Notes under the pieces: generated by a model
Seen by the model: only the letters and a program-made list of their open reading frames with translations
The model's database searches: none
Told to the model about the DNA's origin: nothing
In this document: piece by piece, positions 56,631 through 64,000 of the stretch
Numbering within the stretch: the first letter of the stretch is position 1
Layout: each line of letters starts with the position of its first letter
Position numbers and translations under genes: made by a program
Assembly (NCBI GenBank): GCA_963658085.1
Contig: CAVKOU010000009.1
Location: forward strand, 1-64,000
Source: CAKRJP01 sp963658085
Lineage (GTDB): Bacteria > Bacillota > Clostridia > Lachnospirales > Lachnospiraceae
Direction: 5' to 3'
DNA length: 64,000 nucleotides

Positions 56631-58076
56631 ATGAATCGAAGAATGATTTTATATATTCTGGCACGAATGCTTGGAGTGGAGGCTGCACTTTTATTATTGC
56701 CGGCTTTGGTATCTTGTTTCTATGGAGAAGACTCAGCTATCTCCTTTTTGATTTCGGCAGCCATTTTGTTTTTTGTTTTTGTGGCATTTGGGGTAAGACC
56801 TCCCAAGGATCAAACTATCTATGGAAAAGAAGGAATGTTAATCGTGGCTTCTGCATGGATCCTTTGGTCTGTTTTTGGAGCGCTTCCTTTTACTATTTCA
56901 GGAAGCATTCCAAGCTTTGTAGATGCATTTTTTGAGACCATCTCAGGATTTACTACCACGGGATCTAGCTTGCTTACAGATGTGGAATCCCTGCCAAAGG
57001 GAATGCTTTTTTGGCGAAGCTTCACCCACTGGATCGGTGGAATGGGAGTGCTGGTTTTTGTAATGGTGATTACTGCTCTGGATAAGAATAATTCCATGCA
57101 TTTGATGCGGGCGGAGGTTCCGGGGCCGGATAAGGATAAGCTGATGCCTAAGGCTACTACCACAGCAAGAATCCTTTATGCGATGTATCTGATTTTGACT
57201 GCTATCGAGGTAACCTTCCTGCTCTTTGGCGGGATGGATCTGTTTGACAGCTTGATTCATGCTTTTGGAACGGCAGGAACCGGAGGATTCTCTAACTATG
57301 CAGCCAGTGTTGGACATTTTGACAGTGCGTACATTGACGCTGTTATCACTATATTTATGATACTGTTTGGTATTAATTTTAGTTTGTTCTATTTCCTGTT
57401 GATTGGTGAGGTGGGAGCCTTCCTAAAGAACGAGGAGTTGAGAGTTTATCTGGGAATTATTGCAGTTTCCACAGGAATCATTACCTGGAATATTTATGAT
57501 CAGTTTGGCAGTATATTGAAATCTTTCCGTTATGCGGTCTTTCAGGTGGCATCGATCATTACCACCACGGGATATGCCACGGCAGACTATAATAATTGGC
57601 CCATGTTATCTCAATGTATTTTAATGATGCTGATGGTGGTGGGAGCCTGCGCTTCTTCAACCGGTGGAGGCATCAAGGTATCCAGGGTGATCATGGTTTG
57701 CAAATGTATCCGAAAAGAAATTCTGACCATTGTGCATCCGAAGAATGTCAGCATAATAAAAGTCAATGGGAAGAAGGTTAATGAAGATGGAATTCGGACG
57801 TTAGCTATTTATTTGATGTCTTATATCATGATCTTCATTGTATCTATTTTATTAGTGGCTATTGATAATAAGGATTTTGGAACCACCTTTAGTGGTGTTC
57901 TTACTTGTATCGGTAATGTGGGACCTGGAATTTCTCTGGTAGGACCTACCGGAAACTTTTCTTCTTTCTCTCCATTTTCAAAATTGGTGCTCAGTTTTGA
58001 TATGCTGGCAGGAAGATTGGAACTATTCCCTATGATGATTCTCTTTACCGTCAGTGCCTGGAGACGTAAATTTTAA
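56631..58076 (+). CDS. trkH: Trk potassium channel subunit TrkH
   Basis: A 481-aa K+ uptake protein with four M1-P-M2 repeats. The filter-like glycine regions are visible: ISGFTTTGSSLL (about 105), HAFGTAGTGGFSNY (about 215), ASIITTTGYATADYNNW (about 310) and TCIGNVGPGISLVGP (about 425). ASSTGGGIKVSRVIM and AGRLELFPMM are family hallmarks. It would be gated by the TrkA ring encoded just upstream. GGGAGCGG is the ribosome site. Confidence 0.95.
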   Translation: MNRRMILYILARMLGVEAALLLLPALVSCFYGEDSAISFLISAAILFFVFVAFGVRPPKDQTIYGKEGMLIVASAWILWSVFGALPFTISGSIPSFVDAFFETISGFTTTGSSLLTDVESLPKGMLFWRSFTHWIGGMGVLVFVMVITALDKNNSMHLMRAEVPGPDKDKLMPKATTTARILYAMYLILTAIEVTFLLFGGMDLFDSLIHAFGTAGTGGFSNYAASVGHFDSAYIDAVITIFMILFGINFSLFYFLLIGEVGAFLKNEELRVYLGIIAVSTGIITWNIYDQFGSILKSFRYAVFQVASIITTTGYATADYNNWPMLSQCILMMLMVVGACASSTGGGIKVSRVIMVCKCIRKEILTIVHPKNVSIIKVNGKKVNEDGIRTLAIYLMSYIMIFIVSILLVAIDNKDFGTTFSGVLTCIGNVGPGISLVGPTGNFSSFSPFSKLVLSFDMLAGRLELFPMMILFTVSAWRRKF

Positions 58077-58080
58077 TAAA

Positions 58081-58130
58081 AACCTGAAAGTAGATATGGT
58101 AATTTACACAGTCTGCTTTCAGGTTTTTTG
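58081..58130 (+). terminator. Terminator after trkH
   Basis: A 14-bp stem with one G-T pair (58081-58094 with 58112-58125) followed by TTTTTT. Confidence 0.85.
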
Positions 58131-58190
58131 TGCATATTGTCAGGTTTTAGAAATCATGTTACAATGTGACGCAATAGGAGGATGGTATGT

Positions 58191-59846
58191 ATGAAAAAGA
58201 AGAGTAAGGTGTTGATTGCCATTATTTTAATCATATTGGCAGGAATTTATTACTATGTAACCCTTCCGGCTATGAACCTTCATTCCAGTGAAACCTGGTA
58301 CCTGGTAGCCTTGTTTATGGTTTTGCTGGTGGTTTGGTATATGGCCAGAAGCAGTAGAGAACATGGAATCAAATCTATCATAGAATTAAAAGAAGACAAG
58401 ATCTTTAAGGGATTTTTAGGAGTGATCGTAGTTCTTGGAATTATCTATATTGGGGGAACGATTTTGTCTTCAGAGATTGTAAATGCTTCTGCTTATGAAA
58501 AGCTTATGAAGGTAGAAGAAGGAACTTTTACCGACGATGTGGAGGAGCTATCTTTCGATAAAATTCCTCTCCTTGACAGAGATACAGCTACTTTGTTAGG
58601 AGATCGTAAGATGGGAAGCATGGTAGATATGGTCTCTCAGTTTGAAGTGGATGAAATTTACAGTCAGATTAATTATAAGGATAATCCGGTGAGAGTTTCG
58701 CCTTTAAAATATGCCAGCCTTATTAAATGGTTCACTAATATGAGTGATGGTATTCCGGCCTATATTCGTATCAATATGGCAACGCAGAATACAGAGCTTG
58801 TAAAGCTTGATGAGGGGATGAAATATACCACCAGCGATCATTTTAATCGTAATATTTACAGGCATTTAAGATTTGCCCATCCTACTTATATTTATGGAGA
58901 CCTCAGTTTTGAGATTGATGAGAAAGGAGTACCTTACTGGGTGGCTCCTGTAAAGAAATTCAAGATTGGTCTTTTTGGTGGAGAGACCGTAGGCAAGGTA
59001 GTTCTCTGCAATGCTATTACCGGAGAGATGAAAACCTACGATGTGGAGGATGTTCCCCAGTGGGTAGACCGGGTATATTCTGCAGATTTATTAGTAAAAT
59101 TATTTAATTACTATGGAACCCTAAAACATGGATTCTTTAACAGTATTTTAAGTCAGAAGGATTGTCTTAGTACCACCGATGGCTATAATTATTTGGCTTT
59201 GGATGATGATGTGTGGATGTATACAGGGGTCACTTCTGTAAATGGAGATCAATCCAATGTGGGGTTTGTTCTGGCAAATCAGCGTACTATGGAGACGAAA
59301 TACTATGAGGTGGAGGGTGCTACAGAATCCTCTGCAATGTCTTCCGCAGAAGGACAGGTACAGAATTTAAAATATAGCGCAACATTTCCGTTGCTTCTTA
59401 ATATTTCCGGGGAGCCTACCTACTTTGTGGCCTTAAAGGACGATGCAGGACTGGTAAAGAAGTATGCTATGGTAAATGTGCAGAAATATCAGATTGTTGC
59501 CATTGGAGACAGCGTAAGCCTTTGTCAGGATTCCTACCGAGAACTTCTTCTTAGCAATGGAGTACAGGAAGCAAAGAAAGATACCAGGAAGGAAGAGAAG
59601 GTTTCCGGAAAGGTTGAAAAAATCGCTCAGGCAGTAATTGATGGAACCTCTCATTATTATTTGATGCTTACAGATAACGATGAGATCTATGATGTGTCTG
59701 TGGCGGACTTTTTGGAGGTTGTGAAATTAGATGTAGGAGACTCTGTGACCTTGAAATACAAGAACAATGGGAATTCAAATCTGGTAACGGAATTAAAGGG
59801 ATCTGAGGAACAAGAGACTGCAGGAGAGCAGACTGCAGAAGAATAA
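58191..59846 (+). CDS. Membrane-anchored protein of unknown function
   Basis: A 551-aa protein with three N-terminal hydrophobic helices (about residues 5-22, 35-53 and 75-97) and a large soluble, presumably extracellular domain (about 100-540). It contains no motif I can name; NYKDNPVRVSPLKYASLIKWF, FNRNIYRHLRFAHPTYIYGDLSFEIDEKGVPYWVAP and VDRVYSADLLVKLFNYYG look like conserved blocks. The end (about 475-535) resembles a small OB-like beta domain and a Glu/Thr-rich tail. AGGAGG at 58176-58181 fits the ATG at 58191, not the one at 58182. The TAXI lipoprotein gene follows after 13 bases. Confidence 0.65.
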   Translation: MKKKSKVLIAIILIILAGIYYYVTLPAMNLHSSETWYLVALFMVLLVVWYMARSSREHGIKSIIELKEDKIFKGFLGVIVVLGIIYIGGTILSSEIVNASAYEKLMKVEEGTFTDDVEELSFDKIPLLDRDTATLLGDRKMGSMVDMVSQFEVDEIYSQINYKDNPVRVSPLKYASLIKWFTNMSDGIPAYIRINMATQNTELVKLDEGMKYTTSDHFNRNIYRHLRFAHPTYIYGDLSFEIDEKGVPYWVAPVKKFKIGLFGGETVGKVVLCNAITGEMKTYDVEDVPQWVDRVYSADLLVKLFNYYGTLKHGFFNSILSQKDCLSTTDGYNYLALDDDVWMYTGVTSVNGDQSNVGFVLANQRTMETKYYEVEGATESSAMSSAEGQVQNLKYSATFPLLLNISGEPTYFVALKDDAGLVKKYAMVNVQKYQIVAIGDSVSLCQDSYRELLLSNGVQEAKKDTRKEEKVSGKVEKIAQAVIDGTSHYYLMLTDNDEIYDVSVADFLEVVKLDVGDSVTLKYKNNGNSNLVTELKGSEEQETAGEQTAEE

Positions 59847-59859
59847 AAGGAGTGAATTT

Positions 59860-60816
59860 ATGAAGAAATTAACAGCAGCAGTCATTGGACTGACAGCGAT
59901 TTTGACCGTGGGATGCAGCGGGCAAGATAGCAATATCCGATTTGGAGCAGCCAGGGTGGGAGGTATGTATGCTTCTTTCGCCAATGCTTTTAGTCAGGAA
60001 GTAGCAGAAGACCATGAAGATATGGAGATCGTAGTAAAAAATACGGCAGGTACCGCTGCAAATCTTAGACTACTGTCTGAGGGATATATTCAATTAGCCA
60101 TTGCCCAGGCGGATGTAGTGCAGGATGCTTATAATGGAACGGGAGATTATGAAAAGAGTCCATTAAAAGGATATAGCGCTGTGGCATCGCTTTATACAGA
60201 AGCATGTCAGTTGGTCGTACGGGAAGATGCAGGCATTGACTCGGTGGATGATCTCATGGGGCATACCATCAGTGTGGGAGAAGAAGAGTCAGGAACGGAG
60301 CGAAATGCGGAAGAAATTTTGGATATCTATGGACTAAATGAGAAGCTTGTAGAGCTTGAAAATTATGATTATGCAGGTGCGGCGCAGGCTATGGTAGATG
60401 GTGACATCGACGCTATGTTCTGTACATCAGGAACCCAAACCACGGTTATTGAGGAATTAGCCGAAAAGTGCGAGATTAAACTGATTTCTCTGGATGAGGA
60501 GCATATTGAAAAATTGATCAAGACCTATGGTACATATGTGCCTTGTGCTATTTCTGCGGATACCTATACGGATCAAAAAGAAGAAATCAGTACCGTAGGT
60601 GTTAAGTGCCTGTTATTGGCAAGAGATGAGCTTTCAGAGGATACGGTTAAAGTACTTACAGAATCTCTCTTTAAACACAAGAATGACATCGAGTATGCGT
60701 TGCCTATGGATCTTTCCCTGGAAGAGGAGACGGCAATAGAAAATGTAAACATTCCTTTCCATGCAGGAGCAGCTGCCTACTACAAGGAGCAGGGCTTAGA
60801 TGTAAGCGTGGAGTAA
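59860..60816 (+). CDS. TAXI-family solute-binding lipoprotein
   Basis: A 318-aa periplasmic-binding-like protein. The lipobox LTVGC puts the lipid-bearing cysteine at C19. The mature part matches TAXI (TRAP-associated extracytoplasmic) proteins: IRFGAARVGGMYASFANAFSQEV, VVKNTAGTAANLRLLSEGYIQLAIAQADVVQDAYNG, VASLYTEACQLVVRE, ISVGEEESGTERNAEEIL and VDGDIDAMFCTSGTQTTVI. TAXI proteins normally serve TRAP permeases; none is here, and a GltS symporter gene follows after 40 bases. Glutamate or a related acid is the likely ligand by context. Confidence 0.88.
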   Translation: MKKLTAAVIGLTAILTVGCSGQDSNIRFGAARVGGMYASFANAFSQEVAEDHEDMEIVVKNTAGTAANLRLLSEGYIQLAIAQADVVQDAYNGTGDYEKSPLKGYSAVASLYTEACQLVVREDAGIDSVDDLMGHTISVGEEESGTERNAEEILDIYGLNEKLVELENYDYAGAAQAMVDGDIDAMFCTSGTQTTVIEELAEKCEIKLISLDEEHIEKLIKTYGTYVPCAISADTYTDQKEEISTVGVKCLLLARDELSEDTVKVLTESLFKHKNDIEYALPMDLSLEEETAIENVNIPFHAGAAAYYKEQGLDVSVE

Positions 60817-60856
60817 TGATTTAGAGTAGTAATAGATAGAAAGGCAAGAAATAAAT

Positions 60857-62044
60857 ATGGCGATAAATATAGATATGTATCAAACCCTGGCCATTGCGGT
60901 GTTGGTTCTGATGCTGGGAGGATTTTTGAAAAAAAGGATCAATGTGTTGGAGCGTTTCTGTATTCCTGCTCCTGTAGTGGGAGGTTTGATTTTTGCAATC
61001 TTTACCTGTGTGCTTTATGCTACCGGAATTGCGGAGATTACCTTTGATGATACCCTGAGAGAAGTTTGTATGGTATTCTTCTTTACTTCTGTAGGATTCC
61101 AGGCAAACTTAAAGGTATTAAAAAGCGGAGGAAAGGCTCTGGGAGTATTCTTGATCCTGGTAATTTTATTGATTACTCTTCAGAATTTTACCGCTGTTGG
61201 ACTATCAAGTCTCATGGGGCTTGATCCTCTCATTGGTCTTTGTACCGGTTCTATTCCAATGGTGGGAGGCCACGGTACAGCAGGAGCTTTTGGACCGGTT
61301 TTGGAAGATTTTAATATTACAGGAGCTACCACACTTTGTACGGCGGCGGCAACCTTTGGATTGATTTCCGGAAGTTTGATCGGAGGACCCATCGGACGTT
61401 CACTTATTGAGAAGAAGAACCTTCTTGATACCATTGTCACAGAAGATGACAGTGTGTTGGTGGAAGATGAGAAAAGGCATATGCGTCATACCACCATGTA
61501 TCCGGCGGCTACCTTTCAGCTGATCTTAGCAATCGGTCTTGGAACAATTTTTTCATGGATCCTTACAAAGACAGGAATGACCTTTCCGATTTATATCGGA
61601 GCAATGATTGCTGCGGCATTATTTAGAAACTTAGGAGAGTATACAGGAAAATTTACCATCCACATGGGAGAAATTAATGATATCGGTGGAATATGCTTGT
61701 CCTTATTCCTTGGAATTGCTATGATAACCTTAAAGCTGTGGCAGCTTGCTTCTTTAGCGCTTCCGTTGGTACTTCTTTTGGCCGGGCAGGTAATTTTAAT
61801 GTTCTTGTATGCCAGATTTGTAGTATTTAATATCATGGGAAGAGATTATGATGCGGCAGTATTGGCATCCGGTACTTGTGGATTCGGAATGGGAGCAACA
61901 CCCAACGCTATGGCAAACATGCAGGCAATCTGCGATAGATATGAGCCTTCGGTAAAAGCTTATTTATTAGTGCCGATCATAGGAAGCTTGTTTGCGGATT
62001 TTATCAACAGTTTGATCATTACATTTTTTATTAACATGATATAA
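60857..62044 (+). CDS. gltS: Sodium/glutamate symporter GltS
   Basis: A 395-aa secondary transporter of the ESS family with about ten membrane segments in two inverted repeats. FCIPAPVVGGLIFAI and the hairpin GSIPMVGGHGTAGAFGP belong to repeat one; SGTCGFGMGATPNAMANMQ in repeat two is the matching hairpin. E. coli GltS works without a binding protein, so the TAXI lipoprotein directly upstream is notable. The start codon ATG is preceded by AAAGGCAAG. Length is normal. Confidence 0.93.
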   Translation: MAINIDMYQTLAIAVLVLMLGGFLKKRINVLERFCIPAPVVGGLIFAIFTCVLYATGIAEITFDDTLREVCMVFFFTSVGFQANLKVLKSGGKALGVFLILVILLITLQNFTAVGLSSLMGLDPLIGLCTGSIPMVGGHGTAGAFGPVLEDFNITGATTLCTAAATFGLISGSLIGGPIGRSLIEKKNLLDTIVTEDDSVLVEDEKRHMRHTTMYPAATFQLILAIGLGTIFSWILTKTGMTFPIYIGAMIAAALFRNLGEYTGKFTIHMGEINDIGGICLSLFLGIAMITLKLWQLASLALPLVLLLAGQVILMFLYARFVVFNIMGRDYDAAVLASGTCGFGMGATPNAMANMQAICDRYEPSVKAYLLVPIIGSLFADFINSLIITFFINMI

Positions 62045-62091
62045 TGACTTTAAGGGAAAGGAAATGAAACGATTTATTTTGGGGGATGAAA

Positions 62092-62325
62092 ATGTTCTGG
62101 AAGACCATTAAGGAAAGAAAAGAAAAAAAGATGGCAGAAAAACATGCCTATGACGTGCAATATGATAATGTGGCGGTGCCGGAGGTCCATATCCATAAAG
62201 AAAAGGGAGAAGTTATGGAAGAGACTCAAATGTCGGAGGGGGAGAATTCCGGTACGGAGAAGAATACAGAGATTATATACGACTCTGTGGCAGTGCCGGA
62301 GATCCACATTAAGAAACATCATTAG
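62092..62325 (+). CDS. Small protein with duplicated Tyr-Asp-x-Val-Ala-Val-Pro-Glu motif
   Basis: A 77-aa soluble, highly charged protein. A basic helix (MFWKTIKERKEKKMAEK) precedes two copies of a motif: YDNVAVPEVHIHK (about residues 24-36) and YDSVAVPEIHIKK (about 63-75), separated by an acidic linker. GGGGGA just before 62086 fits the ATG at 62092 better than the one at 62086. It is about 47 bases after gltS and is followed by a hairpin. I do not recognise a family; the repeated VAVPE-hydrophobic-H-I motif looks like a short linear binding peptide. Confidence 0.6.
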   Translation: MFWKTIKERKEKKMAEKHAYDVQYDNVAVPEVHIHKEKGEVMEETQMSEGENSGTEKNTEIIYDSVAVPEIHIKKHH

Positions 62326-62335
62326 AAGTTAGAGG

Positions 62336-62370
62336 AAGAGAGCAGGGAAATATTCCCGGCTCTTTCTTTT
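62336..62370 (+). terminator. Terminator after the duplicated-motif gene
   Basis: Arms aagagagcaggga (62336-62348) and tcccggctcttt (62353-62365) pair with one mismatch around a tetraloop, followed by CTTTTT. Confidence 0.6.
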
Positions 62371-62466
62371 TGAAAAGGGATACTAATTTTTATGAGAATT
62401 GGTGCTATACTTTGGGGAAAGATAGGGGTATGATAGCGGGAGAGAATTTGAAAGGGATAAGAGAAA

Positions 62467-63777
62467 ATGAGTGAACAAAGAGAGAAGAAAAAGAAAAAAA
62501 TACCAATACCGGGGCAGCGAATCGTCAGATCTGCCATAGCAGTTGCCTGCTGTTTTGTAATCTATTACATTCGAGGACAGCAGGGAATACCATTCTATTC
62601 AGCCTTAGCTGTACTTCAATGTATACAACCCTATACAGACAGCACAAAAAATATGGGGAAGAAGAGAACCATAGGAACCCTGATCGGAGCTTTCTGGGGA
62701 CTGGTGTTGCTTTTGATCCTCATCGCAGTAAACGGAGGACGGATGGCAGATATGCAGGAATCGGCTTTGCAATATCTGCTGGTTTCTGTTTTTACAGGCA
62801 TTGTCCTGTATTCAACGGTACTTTTGGATTGTACCAATTCCTCCTATTTTTCCTGTGTGGTATTTTTAAGCATTACTGTAAATCATATTACGGATGAAAA
62901 TCCATTCTTATTTGTATTAAACAGAGTGGTAGATACCATGATTGGCGTAGTGTTAGCTATCTTGATCAATAAGGTACATATGCCGAGAAAGAAGCGTAAG
63001 GATGTGCTTTTTGTTTCTGGAGTAGACGATACCATCCTTACAAAAGAAATGACACTGACTTCCTATAGCAAAGTAGAATTAAATCGACTCATCGATGATG
63101 GAATGAAATTTACTATTTCCTCTATGCGAACACCGGCTTCGATCAGAGAGGCTCTGCCGGGAGTTCATATAAAAATTCCGGTCATCGCCATGGACGGGGC
63201 TGTACTCTATGACATGAATGAAAATGCATATTTACAAAAATATACCATGTCCTATGACCAGGCTCAGTTTATGACAGAGCAGTTAAAAAAATATGAGGTG
63301 GCATATTTTGCCAATACAGTGGTAGATGATCTGTTGGTGATCTATTATGAAAGCCTAAGCAATAAATCCATGCAAGGTGTTTATGACAGAAGGAGAAAAT
63401 CCCTGTACCGAAATTATGTAAAGACAGATCAGCCGGTTTATGAAAATATTGTCTATTTCTTTTGCGTAGATACTATGGAGAAACTGCAGAAATTTTATGA
63501 TGCTATGCAGGAAATGCAAGAGGTTTCGCAATATCGATTTGTGTTAAATAAATCTCAGTATTTCGAAGGATACGGAAATATAAAGATCTATCACAAGGAT
63601 GCTACCAGAGAGAATATGCTGGAACAATTAAAGAAACATATGGAAGTGGAAGAAACCATGACATTTGGAAGCATACCGGGAAAATATGATATCTTTGTGG
63701 AAGATTCTGATGGAAATGTCATGGTGAAGGAATTAAAGAAGCAGTTTGAACCGATTGCTTTCTTTGCAGATAATTAA
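62467..63777 (+). CDS. FUSC/aromatic-acid-exporter-like membrane domain fused to a HAD-like domain
   Basis: A 436-aa two-part protein. Residues ~18-170 resemble the aromatic acid exporter (ArAE/FUSC) N-terminal membrane domain: GQRIVRSAIAVACCFVIYYIRGQQGIPFYSALAVLQCIQPY, KKRTIGTLIGAFWG and LFVLNRVVDTMIGVVLAILIN. Residues ~178-436 look like a Cof-type HAD phosphatase: RTPASIREALPGVHIKIPVIAMDGAVLYD and the small cap region are typical, but the first catalytic motif, normally DxDxT, is G185-V-D-D-T189, so the nucleophilic aspartate is missing. The HAD part is probably a non-catalytic sensor or binding domain. Confidence 0.75.
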   Translation: MSEQREKKKKKIPIPGQRIVRSAIAVACCFVIYYIRGQQGIPFYSALAVLQCIQPYTDSTKNMGKKRTIGTLIGAFWGLVLLLILIAVNGGRMADMQESALQYLLVSVFTGIVLYSTVLLDCTNSSYFSCVVFLSITVNHITDENPFLFVLNRVVDTMIGVVLAILINKVHMPRKKRKDVLFVSGVDDTILTKEMTLTSYSKVELNRLIDDGMKFTISSMRTPASIREALPGVHIKIPVIAMDGAVLYDMNENAYLQKYTMSYDQAQFMTEQLKKYEVAYFANTVVDDLLVIYYESLSNKSMQGVYDRRRKSLYRNYVKTDQPVYENIVYFFCVDTMEKLQKFYDAMQEMQEVSQYRFVLNKSQYFEGYGNIKIYHKDATRENMLEQLKKHMEVEETMTFGSIPGKYDIFVEDSDGNVMVKELKKQFEPIAFFADN

Positions 63778-63829
63778 ATATGTAAATAAAAGGTAGAAAA
63801 TGAGCATATTGAAGGGGGGATGATGATAG

Positions 63830-64000
63830 CTGAGAGGGGACGCATTTGAGGGATGTGATATACCGCAGGGACACGCTACGTTTCCTACTCGTTGCACGCG
63901 CTGATCTGTTCGGGCTCCTGCACAACTCGCCACCCTAAAAGACGGGGTGGCTCAAACAAGTGCCCGCCCTCACTGCTAGCGTGCAACTCCCTACGGAAGC
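63830..64000. other. GC-richer, gene-free right edge, possible dispersed repeat
   Basis: From about 63830 the base composition turns clearly GC-rich compared with the genes to its left. Small inverted repeats are visible (gccaccc at 63929-63935 with gggtggc at 63945-63951; gttgcacgc at 63891-63899 with gcgtgcaac at 63979-63987). The - strand reads in one frame as an Arg/Ser-rich peptide of a kind I associate with spurious ORFs over dispersed Lachnospiraceae repeats. I see no convincing gene. The element runs off the window. Confidence 0.35.

Overview
The window looks like a chromosome segment from a low-GC Gram-positive Clostridia, most likely a gut Lachnospiraceae (inference). The grounds are strong AGGAGG ribosome sites, rho-independent terminators, a Firmicutes-type 6S RNA, a T-box in front of pheST, a BglG-type antiterminated glucose PTS and a long anaerobic (cbi-type) cobalamin operon. 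Nearly all genes are on the + strand; only aroA and tyrA are on the - strand. No rRNA, tRNA, CRISPR array, insertion sequence or prophage was seen.

Layout. 0-9.4 kb: a class-V aminotransferase, a putative heavy-metal/manganese exporter, a membrane protein with a poly-aspartate tail, a PHP phosphoesterase, a PF06541 membrane protein with an 11-residue repeat tail, then leuC-leuD-thrC and a small membrane protein. 9.4-17.1 kb: 6S RNA, then a LytTR/GHKL two-component system, a GtrA-like membrane protein, a GH43 glycosidase and a membrane-anchored GH3 glycosidase with swapped domain order. Similar ~20-bp direct repeats precede the regulator and two downstream genes. 17.1-21.6 kb: YihY-type membrane protein, GNAT acetyltransferase and an 837-aa protein ending in a papain/C39-like cysteine protease domain. 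21.6-25.2 kb: glucose PTS unit: RAT/terminator leader, ptsG, a GlcT-type antiterminator and an HPr that lacks Ser46. 25.2-31.6 kb: Rpn-type nuclease with a 49-aa companion ORF, then T-box-pheS-pheT-queA.

31.7-48.1 kb is one nearly continuous anaerobic corrinoid operon: cbiD, L, F, G, H, J, ET, A, cobT, cobU, cobS, a degenerate cobU-like gene, cobC, cbiB, cobD, cbiP, cbiC. It covers precorrin-2 methylation through nucleotide loop assembly, but has no cobaltochelatase, no corrinoid adenosyltransferase and no visible cobalamin riboswitch. It carries three sets of short tandem repeats, one inside cbiG, and a 158-bp cobC/cbiB overlap.

48.1-64 kb: an unusual membrane protein joining a cohesin-like exterior domain to a cytoplasmic histidine-kinase ATPase domain; aroA-tyrA (reverse); a divergent EF-G paralogue; trkA-trkH potassium uptake; an unrecognised membrane protein followed by a TAXI-type binding lipoprotein and a GltS glutamate symporter (an SBP next to a transporter class that normally has none); a small protein with a duplicated motif; and a FUSC-like membrane domain fused to a HAD-like domain that has lost its nucleophile. 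The last ~170 bases are GC-richer and may be a dispersed repeat.

The best candidates for undescribed biology are the cohesin-like/kinase hybrid, the TAXI-GltS pair, the C39-like coiled-coil protein with its GNAT neighbour, the FUSC-pseudoHAD fusion, and the Rpn/49-aa pair.
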